Source: Acinetobacter ursingii DSM 16037 = CIP 107286 (GTDB taxonomy: Bacteria; Pseudomonadota; Gammaproteobacteria; Pseudomonadales; Moraxellaceae). Taken from it: a stretch of DNA of 64,000 nt. The stretch is from NCBI RefSeq assembly GCF_000368825.1, contig NZ_KB849717.1:1215601-1279600 (forward strand). The letters run 5' to 3'. Below, piece after piece: positions 53,393 through 61,937 of this stretch. The position numbers and the translations under genes were made by a program. The notes beneath the pieces were generated by a model that saw only the letters and a list, made by a program, of their open reading frames with translations, was not told the origin of the DNA and did no database searches. The stretch's first letter is position 1, and every line of letters starts with the position of its first letter.

Positions 53393-54616
53393 TTACTTAA
53401 GCTTGGTTATCTTTTCAACTTCTTTCAGGGTTTGCTTTAAAGGCTCATAATCCAGAAACCAAAACAAATTGACGTTATGCTGTCGCTTTTGCTGTGCCAA
53501 AAGCTCAATCACACTCTTTTCACCACGCCCCACCAGATGTTGCCGATAAAAATAATATAGTAGTAAGACAGTACACAATAGCATCACGCCAAGCATCATC
53601 CAAAAACCCAATGGCGACTTTAAGCCGGGAATAAATTCAAAGTTCATGCCGTAAACCCCTGTTAATAAGGTTAACGGTGCAAACACAGCGGTAATAATCG
53701 CCAAAATACGCATATTTTCATTGGTTTGATTGGCAATCGCATTGAAGTGCAAATCAATTGCAGACTGAATCGCCATGCGTAAACGTGAGGTGTGTTTTTG
53801 TGTGCGTTCTAAATGACTAACCAAATCATTCATACGGACTAATAACAGATCAGGAGATTCGGTGGCATGTTCACCCATCAAATGGTGATAATTTTCCACC
53901 AATTCATCACGTAATTCCTGCAACGTTTCAATCTGTTCTTCACACAAGTTTTCAACTTGCTGAAATGCCATATTTTCCTGAAAAAGCTGTGGCCATTGAT
54001 TAAAACGCTTTCGCCCCTGTAACAACTCTCTTTGCCAATGTTCAACACGACGAGTGAGCGGAGTTCGCAATGCCAGATAACCATCAATAATGGTGTTAAG
54101 TAATCTCAAACTTAAATCAATCGGACTTTGAGGCAGTTTTCTGGGCTTATTTTGCTCCTGTATGCTGCGCTGTAAAATGCTCTGAAAACGTTGCACATAA
54201 TTATCTACAGCTTGATTACCCTGCTCTCTGACACTCACCAAAATATGCTGACTCACAATAAAGCTAATCGGTGTGGTCGCCAATCCAAAGATACTTTCAT
54301 GTTGCTCGCCTACACTATTATTGTTTTCGATATGATCTTCTGGCGTGATAATTTTTCTAAAGATCAGAACATCGTAATCTTCCATGGTGTCAAAATCACA
54401 CGGATGATCAATATTTAAAATATCCCGAATATGAAATTCGTTAATGCTAAGATCTGTGATCGCTTTAATTTTTTTTTGCCATTCTTCTGCATGATTGACC
54501 ACATCTTCACGTATGCAATCGACCCATTGAAAAATCAACGGATGATCGGTTTGATGTTCATGACTTAAAAACACATATTGTTCTGTAGTGTGCCGATAAA
54601 AATAATAAATCTGCAT
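53393..54616 (-). CDS. corA: CorA-family divalent cation transporter
   Basis: A 407-residue magnesium/cobalt-type channel. A long cytoplasmic alpha/beta and coiled-coil domain spans about 1-290 (helices with LCEEQIETLQELRDEL). Two C-terminal membrane helices follow, the first ending in the signature GMN (LTGVYGMNFEFIPG, near residue 323). ZntB/CorA distinctions rest on fine details not readable here. No adjacent partner; a 343-bp gap lies before the next gene. Confidence 0.92.
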   Translation of the reverse strand: MQIYYFYRHTTEQYVFLSHEHQTDHPLIFQWVDCIREDVVNHAEEWQKKIKAITDLSINEFHIRDILNIDHPCDFDTMEDYDVLIFRKIITPEDHIENNNSVGEQHESIFGLATTPISFIVSQHILVSVREQGNQAVDNYVQRFQSILQRSIQEQNKPRKLPQSPIDLSLRLLNTIIDGYLALRTPLTRRVEHWQRELLQGRKRFNQWPQLFQENMAFQQVENLCEEQIETLQELRDELVENYHHLMGEHATESPDLLLVRMNDLVSHLERTQKHTSRLRMAIQSAIDLHFNAIANQTNENMRILAIITAVFAPLTLLTGVYGMNFEFIPGLKSPLGFWMMLGVMLLCTVLLLYYFYRQHLVGRGEKSVIELLAQQKRQHNVNLFWFLDYEPLKQTLKEVEKITKLK

Positions 54617-54959
54617 AACAGTATCTCTTAATTTCTACTGTTATTTTTAGCATAAATCTTTGAATAAAAACTTAACTACCCAACAATTGAGGGCAATATT
54701 CAATTTCAATAGATAGTTATCAAGATGGATCGAAGCGAGGATGCTCAAAAATTACAATGCAACATTGCAAATTGATCAAATGTTACACAAATAAAAAAAT
54801 ATTCACTCAATAAGACTGACATATTATAGCATAAAGCCCTACTATTATTAAGGATTAAATCTGTATGGCTCGTCCATGCTTTTTACGATCATTTTTGGTG
54901 AGTTTCACGCATACTCAAATCAGAGAGATGAATTTAAACACAGTATCAAAGGTGAATTT
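54617..54959. other. Gap between corA and the YdcH-like gene
   Basis: AT-rich, with a short dyad CAATG-CAA-CATTG near 54760 and promoter-like TATTATAG near 54825. I see no gene, RNA fold or terminator. Confidence 0.45.
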
Positions 54960-55175
54960 ATGTTCCCAGAATATCGCGCTCTTATCAGTCAACTCAAACA
55001 AGATGATGCGCATTTTTCCAAAGTTTTTGAAGAACACAATGCGCTCGATCACGAAATCATTCGTCTAGAGCAAAACCCTGTAACCAGCGGTTTAGATGAA
55101 ATTGAAAACTTAAAACGCCAGAAATTAAAACTCAAAGATGAACTCTATAAAATGCTGAAACAAGCAGAACAATAG
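54960..55175 (+). CDS. YdcH-family (DUF465) small protein
   Basis: A 71-residue coiled-coil protein: MFPEYRALISQLKQDDAHFSKVFEEHNALDHEIIRLE followed by LKRQKLKLKDELYKML. YdcH/DUF465 proteins are common small cytoplasmic proteins of unknown function. The start is ATG 54960 with AAAGGTG upstream; longer frames overlap the leader. A GC-rich terminator follows. Confidence 0.9.
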   Translation: MFPEYRALISQLKQDDAHFSKVFEEHNALDHEIIRLEQNPVTSGLDEIENLKRQKLKLKDELYKMLKQAEQ

Positions 55176-55191
55176 TGGATTGATGAGCATT

Positions 55192-55217
55192 AAAAAATCC
55201 GCCGCGGCGGATTTTTT
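55192..55217 (+). terminator. Terminator of the ydcH-like gene
   Basis: AAAAAATCCGC (55192-55202) pairs with GCGGATTTTTT (55207-55217) around a CGCG loop; the 3' arm ends in seven T. It separates the gene from the convergent pnp and could serve both strands. Confidence 0.92.
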
Positions 55218-55240
55218 TAATCAATTTTAAGTAGCTTTAT

Positions 55241-57334
55241 TTAAGCCTGTTCAATGTCTTTCATGGTCAGTTTAATACGGCCACGGTTATCGACATCAGC
55301 CACCTGAACTTTGACTTCCTGACCTTCTTTCAATACATCAGTCACATTGGCAACACGTTCATTTGAAATTTGAGAAATGTGAAGCAAACCATCCGTACCC
55401 GGCATAATGTTCACAAACGCACCAAATTCAACGATACGAATCACTTTACCGTCATAGATTTTGCCTGGCTCAACTTCAGCCGTTAACGCTTGAATTTTGG
55501 CAATGGCAGCACGTGCAGCCGCTTTAGATTCACCAAATACGCGCACAGTACCATTGTCTTCGATATCAATCGCCGCTTTGGTTTCTTCAGTAATTTGACG
55601 AATGGTCGCGCCACCTTTACCAATGACATCACGGATCTTGTCTGGATTAATTGTGATCACTTCAAAGGTTGGTGCAAACATTGAAATTTCTGGACGTGCA
55701 CGAGAAATGACTTTATTCATTTCATTCAGGATGTGCATACGACCTGCATAAGCCTGATTCAATGCAACTTCCATGATCTCTTCGGTAATCCCTTCGATCT
55801 TGATGTCCATTTGTAGCGCAGTAATACCGTTGGCAGAACCTGCCACTTTAAAGTCCATATCACCTAAATGATCTTCATCACCCAAGATGTCTGAAAGAAC
55901 AGCGAAACGCTCGCCTTCTTTCACTAGACCCATCGCGATACCCGCAACTGGTGCTTTCAGTGGAACACCCGCATCCATCAATGATAATGAAGCACCACAA
56001 ACAGAAGCCATTGAAGATGAACCATTTGATTCAGTAATGTCAGATACAATACGGATCACGTACGGGAAGCGGTCAGCAGCAGGAAGAACTGCTTGAACAC
56101 CACGACGAGCCAAGCGACCATGACCAATTTCACGGCGTTTCGGACCAGATTCACGGCCCGTTTCACCCACAGAATATGCAGGGAAGTTATAGTGCAACAT
56201 GAAGTTGTCAGTTTTAGTACCAGAAAGAGTGTCAACCATCAACGCATCACGGGTATTACCCAAAGTGGTGGTGACCAATGCCTGAGTTTCACCACGTGTA
56301 AACAATGCTGAACCATGAGCACGTTCTAGTACACCCACTTGTACATCGATTCCACGAACGGTTTTAGTATCACGACCATCGATACGCGGCTTACCTGACA
56401 GGATATTGTCACGCACCGTACGGTATTTCAGATCTTCAAACAACTCGTTGACTTCGTCTGCAATGCCTGTTTCGTCATTTTCAGGAACAAATTGAGCAAC
56501 CGCTTCTGCATATAATGCATCAAGTGCTGCGTAACGATCTTGTTTCACCGCAATCGTATAAGCTTCAGAAATTTTGCTTTCAAACGCCGCTTTTAATTGC
56601 TCAAGTAACGTTTCATTTTTGCTTGGGGCAACCCAAGTTGACTCAACCGCACCGGCTGCTGCGGCAAACTCTTTAATCGCTTGAATCGCGATTTGCATTT
56701 CGTCATGACCAAACAGAACTGCACCCAGCATTTGATCTTCTGAAAGCTCTTTGGCTTCAGATTCAACCATGAGGACTGCTGATTCTGTACCTGCAACCAC
56801 AAGGTCAAGATCAGACTGAGCCAATTGCTCAAAGTTTGGGTTTAAAACATATTCGCCATTGATCAGACCAACACGCGCACCACCGATTGGACCACGGAAT
56901 GGCGTACCCGCAATCGACAATGCAGCAGATGTACCCAACATTGCTGCAATATCAGCATCCATAGTTTTATCAGAAGATACAACAGTTGCAGTCACCTGAA
57001 TTTCGTTGAAGTAACCTTCTGGGAACAATGGGCGAATTGGACGGTCAATCAAACGAGAAATCAAAGTTTCTGCTTCAGATGCACGTCCTTCACGCTTGCC
57101 ATAACCACCTGGAATACGACCAGCAGCATATTGTTTTTCTTGATAGTTTACAGTCAGTGGGAAAAAGTCTTGACCGGCTTTTGCTTTAGGTTGAGCAACT
57201 ACAGCAACAAGTACCGTTACACCGCCCATGGTGATTAATACAGTATTTGCTTGACGTGCCACACGACCTGTTTCTAAAACAACTTGATGCTGACCGAATT
57301 GAAATTCTTTACGAACGATATTAAACATTGACAT
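55241..57334 (-). CDS. pnp: Polynucleotide phosphorylase
   Basis: A 697-residue 3'-5' exoribonuclease and RNA polymerase, trimeric, part of the degradosome. Two RNase PH domains (about 10-145 and 320-460, with the active [15 protein letters not shown]) flank a helical linker. The KH domain has [11 protein letters not shown] near 560, and the S1 domain covers about 620-690 ([31 protein letters not shown]). It lies downstream of rpsO, the conserved rpsO-pnp operon. With RNase E in the same window it forms the core of mRNA decay. Its leader is structured. Confidence 0.98.
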   Translation of the reverse strand: MSMFNIVRKEFQFGQHQVVLETGRVARQANTVLITMGGVTVLVAVVAQPKAKAGQDFFPLTVNYQEKQYAAGRIPGGYGKREGRASEAETLISRLIDRPIRPLFPEGYFNEIQVTATVVSSDKTMDADIAAMLGTSAALSIAGTPFRGPIGGARVGLINGEYVLNPNFEQLAQSDLDLVVAGTESAVLMVESEAKELSEDQMLGAVLFGHDEMQIAIQAIKEFAAAAGAVESTWVAPSKNETLLEQLKAAFESKISEAYTIAVKQDRYAALDALYAEAVAQFVPENDETGIADEVNELFEDLKYRTVRDNILSGKPRIDGRDTKTVRGIDVQVGVLERAHGSALFTRGETQALVTTTLGNTRDALMVDTLSGTKTDNFMLHYNFPAYSVGETGRESGPKRREIGHGRLARRGVQAVLPAADRFPYVIRIVSDITESNGSSSMASVCGASLSLMDAGVPLKAPVAGIAMGLVKEGERFAVLSDILGDEDHLGDMDFKVAGSANGITALQMDIKIEGITEEIMEVALNQAYAGRMHILNEMNKVISRARPEISMFAPTFEVITINPDKIRDVIGKGGATIRQITEETKAAIDIEDNGTVRVFGESKAAARAAIAKIQALTAEVEPGKIYDGKVIRIVEFGAFVNIMPGTDGLLHISQISNERVANVTDVLKEGQEVKVQVADVDNRGRIKLTMKDIEQA

Positions 57335-57366
57335 GTATTATATTTTCCTAGTTCTTTTTGAACAAT

Positions 57367-57472
57367 TATTCTAGTGGAGACCCCTAAGGTTTGGCATTCA
57401 AACCATTGCGATCAGATGATTACAAACAATGGTCAATGACAAAGCTTAGAAGCCGACCTCACTAGAGAATAA
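57367..57472 (-). promoter_or_regulatory. Structured pnp leader
   Basis: On the minus strand the segment near 57472-57457 (CTCTAGTGAG side) pairs with the one near 57379-57367 (CTCCACTAG side) over about 13 bp with small bulges. It encloses a 6-bp hairpin around 57388-57404 and a CCATTG/CAATGG helix (57403-57408/57427-57432), the two sharing two bases. In E. coli RNase III cuts a long stem in the pnp leader and PNPase then represses its own synthesis. This stem is in the same place; equivalence is inference. Confidence 0.55.
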
Positions 57473-57478
57473 ACACAA

Positions 57479-57504
57479 AGAAGGAGCGAACAATCGCCCC
57501 TTCT
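57479..57504 (-). terminator. Partial terminator between rpsO and pnp
   Basis: On the minus strand AGAAGGGGCGA pairs with TCGCTCCTTCT (57504-57494 / 57489-57479) across a TTGT loop, followed by TTGTGTTT. Its position is that of the attenuating rpsO terminator of E. coli. Confidence 0.7.
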
Positions 57505-57611
57505 AAAGTCATTTAGTGACACACACCAAATGATACTTTCTTTTCAGCACTCTCTTTTTAACGCTTAAACACCACGTCATATAAATACCGAAAATCAAGC
57601 CTGAAATCGAA

Positions 57612-57881
57612 TTAACGACGTAAACCTAGTTCGTTAATTAGACTTACATAACGACCATGGTCTTTACCATTTAAGTAGTCAAGTAATTTACGACGTTGGT
57701 TAACCATACGGATCAAACCGCGACGGCTATGGTGGTCGTGTTTATGTTCTTTAAAGTGACCTTGCAAATCATTGATTTGAGCAGTCAATAAAGCAACTTG
57801 TACTTCTGGTGAACCAGTGTCGTTTTCAGCACGAGCAAATTTAGCGATGATTTCTGCGCGATCTGTGTTAGTTAAAGCCAT
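57612..57881 (-). CDS. rpsO: 30S ribosomal protein S15
   Basis: An 89-residue S15 of normal length: [36 protein letters not shown] and [25 protein letters not shown]. It binds the central domain of 16S rRNA and in E. coli represses its own translation. GGAGAAAT lies upstream of the ATG. First gene of the rpsO-pnp unit. Confidence 0.98.
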   Translation of the reverse strand: MALTNTDRAEIIAKFARAENDTGSPEVQVALLTAQINDLQGHFKEHKHDHHSRRGLIRMVNQRRKLLDYLNGKDHGRYVSLINELGLRR

Positions 57882-57985
57882 TCGATTTCTCCGAGATGCT
57901 TAAATAAAATAAATTGATACTGATCAATCGATTCAAGGAGAACCTAAAACCAATTGACTGCCGTGCATCACTACAGCAGTGACGT

Positions 57986-58014
57986 ATTTTAAAGGATTCA
58001 GGTTGAATTGACAA
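57986..58014 (-). promoter_or_regulatory. rpsO promoter
   Basis: On the minus strand -35 TTGTCA (58014-58009), a 17-bp spacer and -10 TAAAAT (57991-57986). It would give a leader of about 100 nt containing a TCACT/AGTGA hairpin near 57972-57958. Confidence 0.8.
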
Positions 58015-58146
58015 TTCTTAAATCATACAGCTTATCCGCTTGGCAATATTTCATTGCACATTACGCATGCATGCTGGTCATTTTAGACACTGACATTTGT
58101 CTCATAACGCTGCACACTCATCTGATATAAAAAGAAAAGATATGGA

Positions 58147-59460
58147 ATGACTGTGAAATTATTATCAACCAATACCTGTTTTGTACCCCGTGATCTTGCT
58201 GTTGTGATGAGACAAGAGGATGAAGTTCACCCAGAACAAGGGGCAATGACCGAGCAACAACGACAAAAAATATGGAAAAGTGTAGAAAGTGCTTATAAAA
58301 CTGGAAATTATCCCTTCATCAGTTTTTGCTTACGCCGCAAAGGTCAGATTTTACTCAATCGTAGTCTGGGTTATGCCTCTGGCAATTCAACTCGGGGATT
58401 AAGTAACACGGCAAAAATCGGTTCAGCAGATACGCCTGTCTGTCTGTTTTCTGCCTCAAAAATGGTTACAGCAATGCTGATCCACATGCTGGATGAACAA
58501 GGCGAAATTAATTTACTTGACCCGATTAGTTATTATATTCCTGAATATGCCGCACATGGTAAACGTCGCACCACGATATTTCATTTGCTGTCACACCGTG
58601 GCGGTATTCCCAAAATTGAAGGCGAGGTAACGCCTGAATTACTGTTCGATAAAGATGAAATTTTAAAACGATTGTATGCGGCCAAGCCAGTATCTGTATC
58701 AGGTTCACGGCTAGCGTATCATGCCGTCACTGCGGGCTATATTTTAGGTGAATTGATCGAGCGCGTAACTGGTCAGGATCTACGCCGTTTTCTACATGAA
58801 ACTATCGAAAAGCCCATGAATATGCCATTTTTCAATTATGGTTTAGACGCTAAATACCGCGACCAAGTGGCATTGAATTATCCGACAGGTTTACATCCTC
58901 GTCTGGGAACGGATCATTATCTCAATCATGTGCTCGGTGGTGGTTTACAACTGGCAGTCGATGTGACCAATGACACGCGTTTTATGGACACGATTTGTCC
59001 CGCAGGCAATATCTATACCAGTGCTGAACAAGCAGGCCGCTTTTTTGAAATGTTGTTGAGTGGCGGTCAATATCAAGGTAAGCAAATCATGAGTCCCCGC
59101 ACCGTATTTCGAGCGACCTTACCCACCTCAGTAACCAGTCTGGATCGCACTTTACTCGCCCCGATGCGTTATGCACTTGGCCCAATGCTCGGAAGTAATC
59201 CTGTCGGATTATTTGGCCCGCAAACAGCACAAGCCTTTGGGCATATCGGCTTTTCCAATATTTTGTGCTGGGCTGATCCTGAGCGCGATATTAGCGTGTC
59301 ATTTTTGACCACAGGAAAGTCGGTGATTGGCACCCATTTACCTGCTTTAGCAAATGTACTTTACCAAATCTCGATGCAATGTCCACGAATTCCAAAGCAA
59401 TCGCGTCGTTCGCTTTTTGGTTCAGGTCAAGCTGAACATGAGTGGCTACAAGCCATTTAG
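58147..59460 (+). CDS. Beta-lactamase-fold serine hydrolase (EstB/class C-like)
   Basis: A 437-residue serine hydrolase of the beta-lactamase/EstB family. The SxxK motif is S102-A-S-K105 (LFSASKMVTAM), and the second motif is Y-H-A in RLAYHAVTAGYILGELIERVTG. A KTG-like third motif is not obvious (a GHIGFSN stretch occupies the position, typical of EstB-type esterases). There is no signal peptide, so the protein appears cytoplasmic. It is likely an esterase or peptidase rather than a true beta-lactamase. Ends just before a terminator. Confidence 0.85.
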   Translation: MTVKLLSTNTCFVPRDLAVVMRQEDEVHPEQGAMTEQQRQKIWKSVESAYKTGNYPFISFCLRRKGQILLNRSLGYASGNSTRGLSNTAKIGSADTPVCLFSASKMVTAMLIHMLDEQGEINLLDPISYYIPEYAAHGKRRTTIFHLLSHRGGIPKIEGEVTPELLFDKDEILKRLYAAKPVSVSGSRLAYHAVTAGYILGELIERVTGQDLRRFLHETIEKPMNMPFFNYGLDAKYRDQVALNYPTGLHPRLGTDHYLNHVLGGGLQLAVDVTNDTRFMDTICPAGNIYTSAEQAGRFFEMLLSGGQYQGKQIMSPRTVFRATLPTSVTSLDRTLLAPMRYALGPMLGSNPVGLFGPQTAQAFGHIGFSNILCWADPERDISVSFLTTGKSVIGTHLPALANVLYQISMQCPRIPKQSRRSLFGSGQAEHEWLQAI

Positions 59461-59464
59461 ACAA

Positions 59465-59494
59465 AAAGAAGCCCAAGCATAACTTGGGCTCTTT
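59465..59494 (+). terminator. Terminator of the serine hydrolase gene
   Basis: AAGCCCAAG / CTTGGGCT around 59469-59490 with a CATAA loop, followed by CTTTT. Confidence 0.85.
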
Positions 59495-59499
59495 TGCGC

Positions 59500-60041
59500 T
59501 GTATTTTTATTTTGAATCGTTGTTGTTTTATTTTATTGTTGTCTCAAGGTCTTACAACCTTTTACTCCATGATGTATATACGAGCTAGACATCATCAGTT
59601 CCTACACTTGTCATTCTGCCACAACTCATTATGTAGAAAAGTAGTATTTTACGTATCAATATGTAAGTGAAAACTTACGCAATATTTTATGTTTTTTAAT
59701 CATCCATGATTTATCCTAACTATTTGTAATATTCTGTATTTTTTATTTAAATTTTGATCACTGTAAATGCTAATCTAAGAATCAGATAAAAGACAATAAA
59801 AAAGCCCTGTAGTCTCTCCCAAAACTACAAGGCTTAGCGGCTGTAAGTTTCCTCGCTTATCACTTACTTCACTGTAAGTTCGCTGTTTTTCAACTTTATG
59901 GTTATTGTTTTGCGATTTTCTCAGCATTCCTTGCTGAGCTTTTTGTGCAGAACTATGATCTCAAAAAAAAGGCAGCGGCTCTATCCGCAAATTTCTTGAA
60001 ACCATGTAAGCATTTTCGTACAGATCTGTCTACCGCATAGA
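59500..60041. other. 0.54-kb gene-free, partly structured stretch before recD
   Basis: No protein gene is convincing here. The first 280 bp are AT-rich and featureless. From about 59800 to 59990 the sequence is a series of hairpins: a 12-bp one with a T6 tail on the minus strand (59801-59834), ACTTAC/GTAAGT elements (59841-59880), a 7-bp hairpin CTCAGCA/TGCTGAG with AGGAA loop on the minus strand (59921-59939), and GCGG/CCGC with a T8 tail (59965-59990), which may be the recD terminator. A small RNA is possible. Confidence 0.5.
59801..59945 (-). ncRNA. Candidate structured small RNA
   Basis: On the minus strand a segment with hairpin CTCAGCA-AGGAA-TGCTGAG (59939-59921), two direct copies of AACTTACAG with an intervening GTAAGT that can pair with either, and a terminator AAGCCTTGTAGT / ACTACAGGGCTT (59834-59823 / 59812-59801) ending in T6. 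The terminator contains a G-U pair that works only as minus-strand RNA. GGA occurs in two loop positions, as in CsrA/RsmA-binding RNAs. On the plus strand the hairpin at 59921-59939 also ends in TTTTT, so the strand is not certain. No good promoter was found. Confidence 0.35.
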
Positions 60042-61850
60042 CTAACTTAACAATGCTAAATTTTTATTAATTTTTCTAAGCAATCCACTTGTTCTGGTGG
60101 TTTTTACGGTTAAAGCTTTACTCCACGCAGTCCGATCCACCAGTAAGCTCACTACTTTTTTGGCGCGAGTAATCGCGGTATAAATCAGTTCTTGGCTGAG
60201 TAATTTTTCTGCGGAGTGATCAAATACCACCGCCGTATGGGCAAATTCTGAGCCTTGTGATTTATGGATGGTTAAAGCAAAAGCGGTCTGAATATTTTTT
60301 GGCAAACGATGTGCGGCAATCCAGAGATTCAAACTTGGAAAATACACTTCAAATTGTTCAGGATCGGTGCGGTGACGAAAACATAATCCAATATCGCCAT
60401 TGGAAATACCCAGTTGATAATCGTTATAAGTCATCATTACAGGACGCCCAATATACCACCCACCGACAGCTAGAACAGATAAATGCTGAGTCAACCATTG
60501 TTCAGCATAAAGATTAATTTGTTCCAAACCGAAGTCACCAAAACGGATTGCCACCAAAATACGATATTGATCAAAGGCTTCGATTACAGAATCTATATTT
60601 TCCTGAGCATAGTCCGACTGTTGATAGGTTTTTAATTGTCGCAAAAACGGAATAAACCCTGCCATTAATTGTTCATAATAATGTATCAGATCGGTGATTT
60701 GATCAGGCAAATACTCAAGCTGAACCACATCATTCATCGCAGCATTGAGTTCAATGTTTTGTAAAGTGGCAGGAATGGCAATCTGCTGTTCAAATTGTTG
60801 AAGAAGCTGTTCGGCAGATTGATCTCGCTTGACGTTTTGAATAAAACCCGCCAATTGACCAATTTTAGCCTCCGCACTAAAACGGCGACTACTGATCAAA
60901 TGAACCAGATGTTTCTGTAGTTCAGGCACTTGTTGTACATCTGCCAATACTGAGCCAACATCCACCGAAGCAAGCTGCTTGGCATCTCCCAATAAAATCA
61001 GACGACAATTCTGGGGAATCGCTTCGAGTAACAAGGTCGCGAGATTTAAATCCAGCATGGATGCTTCATCAATCACGATCACATCATAAGGTAGAGGTTG
61101 TTTGGCATGAAATCGTGGAATCTGCCGATGACCCAGACCAAGTAAACGATGCAGGGTTTGCGTGGTTTGCTGTTTCAGCGTGTCAGTGACCAGACCCGAG
61201 GCCAACAGTTTTTCGTCATTAAATGAGGCTTGTAAGGCTTCTTGCATCCGCTGTGCAGCCTTACCTGTTGGAGCCGCCATCGCAATCCGAATATCTGGAA
61301 TAGATTGGTTTAAAACTGCAATAATTCGCGCCAGCGTATAGGTTTTTCCCGTTCCCGGCCCACCTGTAATGATATTTAGCGCTTGACTGGCGACCATGTG
61401 CAAAGCAGCACGTTGCTGTGAATCTGTTAATAAATCTAGATAAGCATCAATCGCTATCGGTTGAATCTGTTGCGTACTTAAACGGGCAATTTGGTGAGCA
61501 AGGCGTTGTTCCAATGACCAATAACGATATAAAGCCAATAATTCACTATCATAGATCATCGGGGCAACTTGAGTTCTCGCCTGCTGTTCATCAATGATAA
61601 AATCCTCAACTTCAGGAACATTTGACGAAGAAATCGCCAAACCGCTATCGCCCTGTAAACTTGCTTCAATTAACGCTTGCAACAGCTCGGCAATTTCGGC
61701 AGAATTGCGCTCCCTGAGATTGAATGGTGCCTGAGCCAAATACTCACTCCAATTTTTCAACCATCTCAATTCTGCATTTTCAGCGTCAGTTTGCTTTTCC
61801 ACACAGTTATCCTCAAGCTTTTCCACAAGTTTATTAACACACTTATCCAC
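60042..61850 (-). CDS. recD: Exodeoxyribonuclease V subunit alpha RecD
   Basis: A 602-residue 5'-3' helicase subunit of RecBCD. Walker A is GGPGTGKTYTLARI near residue 167, Walker B VIDEASMLDL near 262, and the C-terminal helicase motif TIHKSQGSEF near 550. The start is the GTG at 61850. The first about 20 residues are a run of tetrapeptides (VDKC VNKL VEKL EDNC VEKQ) encoded by a 12-bp repeat. No ribosome binding site precedes the GTG, so the true start is uncertain. recB lies 87 bp upstream on the same strand. Confidence 0.93.
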   Translation of the reverse strand: MDKCVNKLVEKLEDNCVEKQTDAENAELRWLKNWSEYLAQAPFNLRERNSAEIAELLQALIEASLQGDSGLAISSSNVPEVEDFIIDEQQARTQVAPMIYDSELLALYRYWSLEQRLAHQIARLSTQQIQPIAIDAYLDLLTDSQQRAALHMVASQALNIITGGPGTGKTYTLARIIAVLNQSIPDIRIAMAAPTGKAAQRMQEALQASFNDEKLLASGLVTDTLKQQTTQTLHRLLGLGHRQIPRFHAKQPLPYDVIVIDEASMLDLNLATLLLEAIPQNCRLILLGDAKQLASVDVGSVLADVQQVPELQKHLVHLISSRRFSAEAKIGQLAGFIQNVKRDQSAEQLLQQFEQQIAIPATLQNIELNAAMNDVVQLEYLPDQITDLIHYYEQLMAGFIPFLRQLKTYQQSDYAQENIDSVIEAFDQYRILVAIRFGDFGLEQINLYAEQWLTQHLSVLAVGGWYIGRPVMMTYNDYQLGISNGDIGLCFRHRTDPEQFEVYFPSLNLWIAAHRLPKNIQTAFALTIHKSQGSEFAHTAVVFDHSAEKLLSQELIYTAITRAKKVVSLLVDRTAWSKALTVKTTRTSGLLRKINKNLALLS

Positions 61851-61854
61851 AAAA
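61795..61854 (+). repeat. 12-bp tandem array of DnaA-box-like 9-mers
   Basis: Five consecutive 12-bp units begin TTTTCCACA (61795), TTATCCTCA (61807), TTTTCCACA (61819), TTATTAACA (61831) and TTATCCACA (61843). The last is a perfect DnaA box (TTATCCACA); the others differ by one to two bases. All are in the same orientation. They overlap the 5' end of recD. Two more near-boxes, TTATCCGCA (61886-61894) and TTATCCTCA (61909-61917), follow on the same strand across a very AT-rich stretch (61852-61885). Confidence 0.72.
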
Positions 61855-61937
61855 TAACAATTTGATTAATATAATTTTATATCAATTATCCGCATTTTAG
61901 ACGGGATTTTATCCTCAAGCATTTACCCGAAGCCATC

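Noticed and set aside
54865..55068. 67-codon frame overlapping the ydcH-like gene
   Set aside because: It is in a different frame from a recognisable DUF465 protein and has no domain.
58147..59460. Serine hydrolase as an antibiotic-degrading class C beta-lactamase
   Set aside because: No signal peptide, no KTG motif, and YHA in place of YxN; an EstB-type esterase is more likely.
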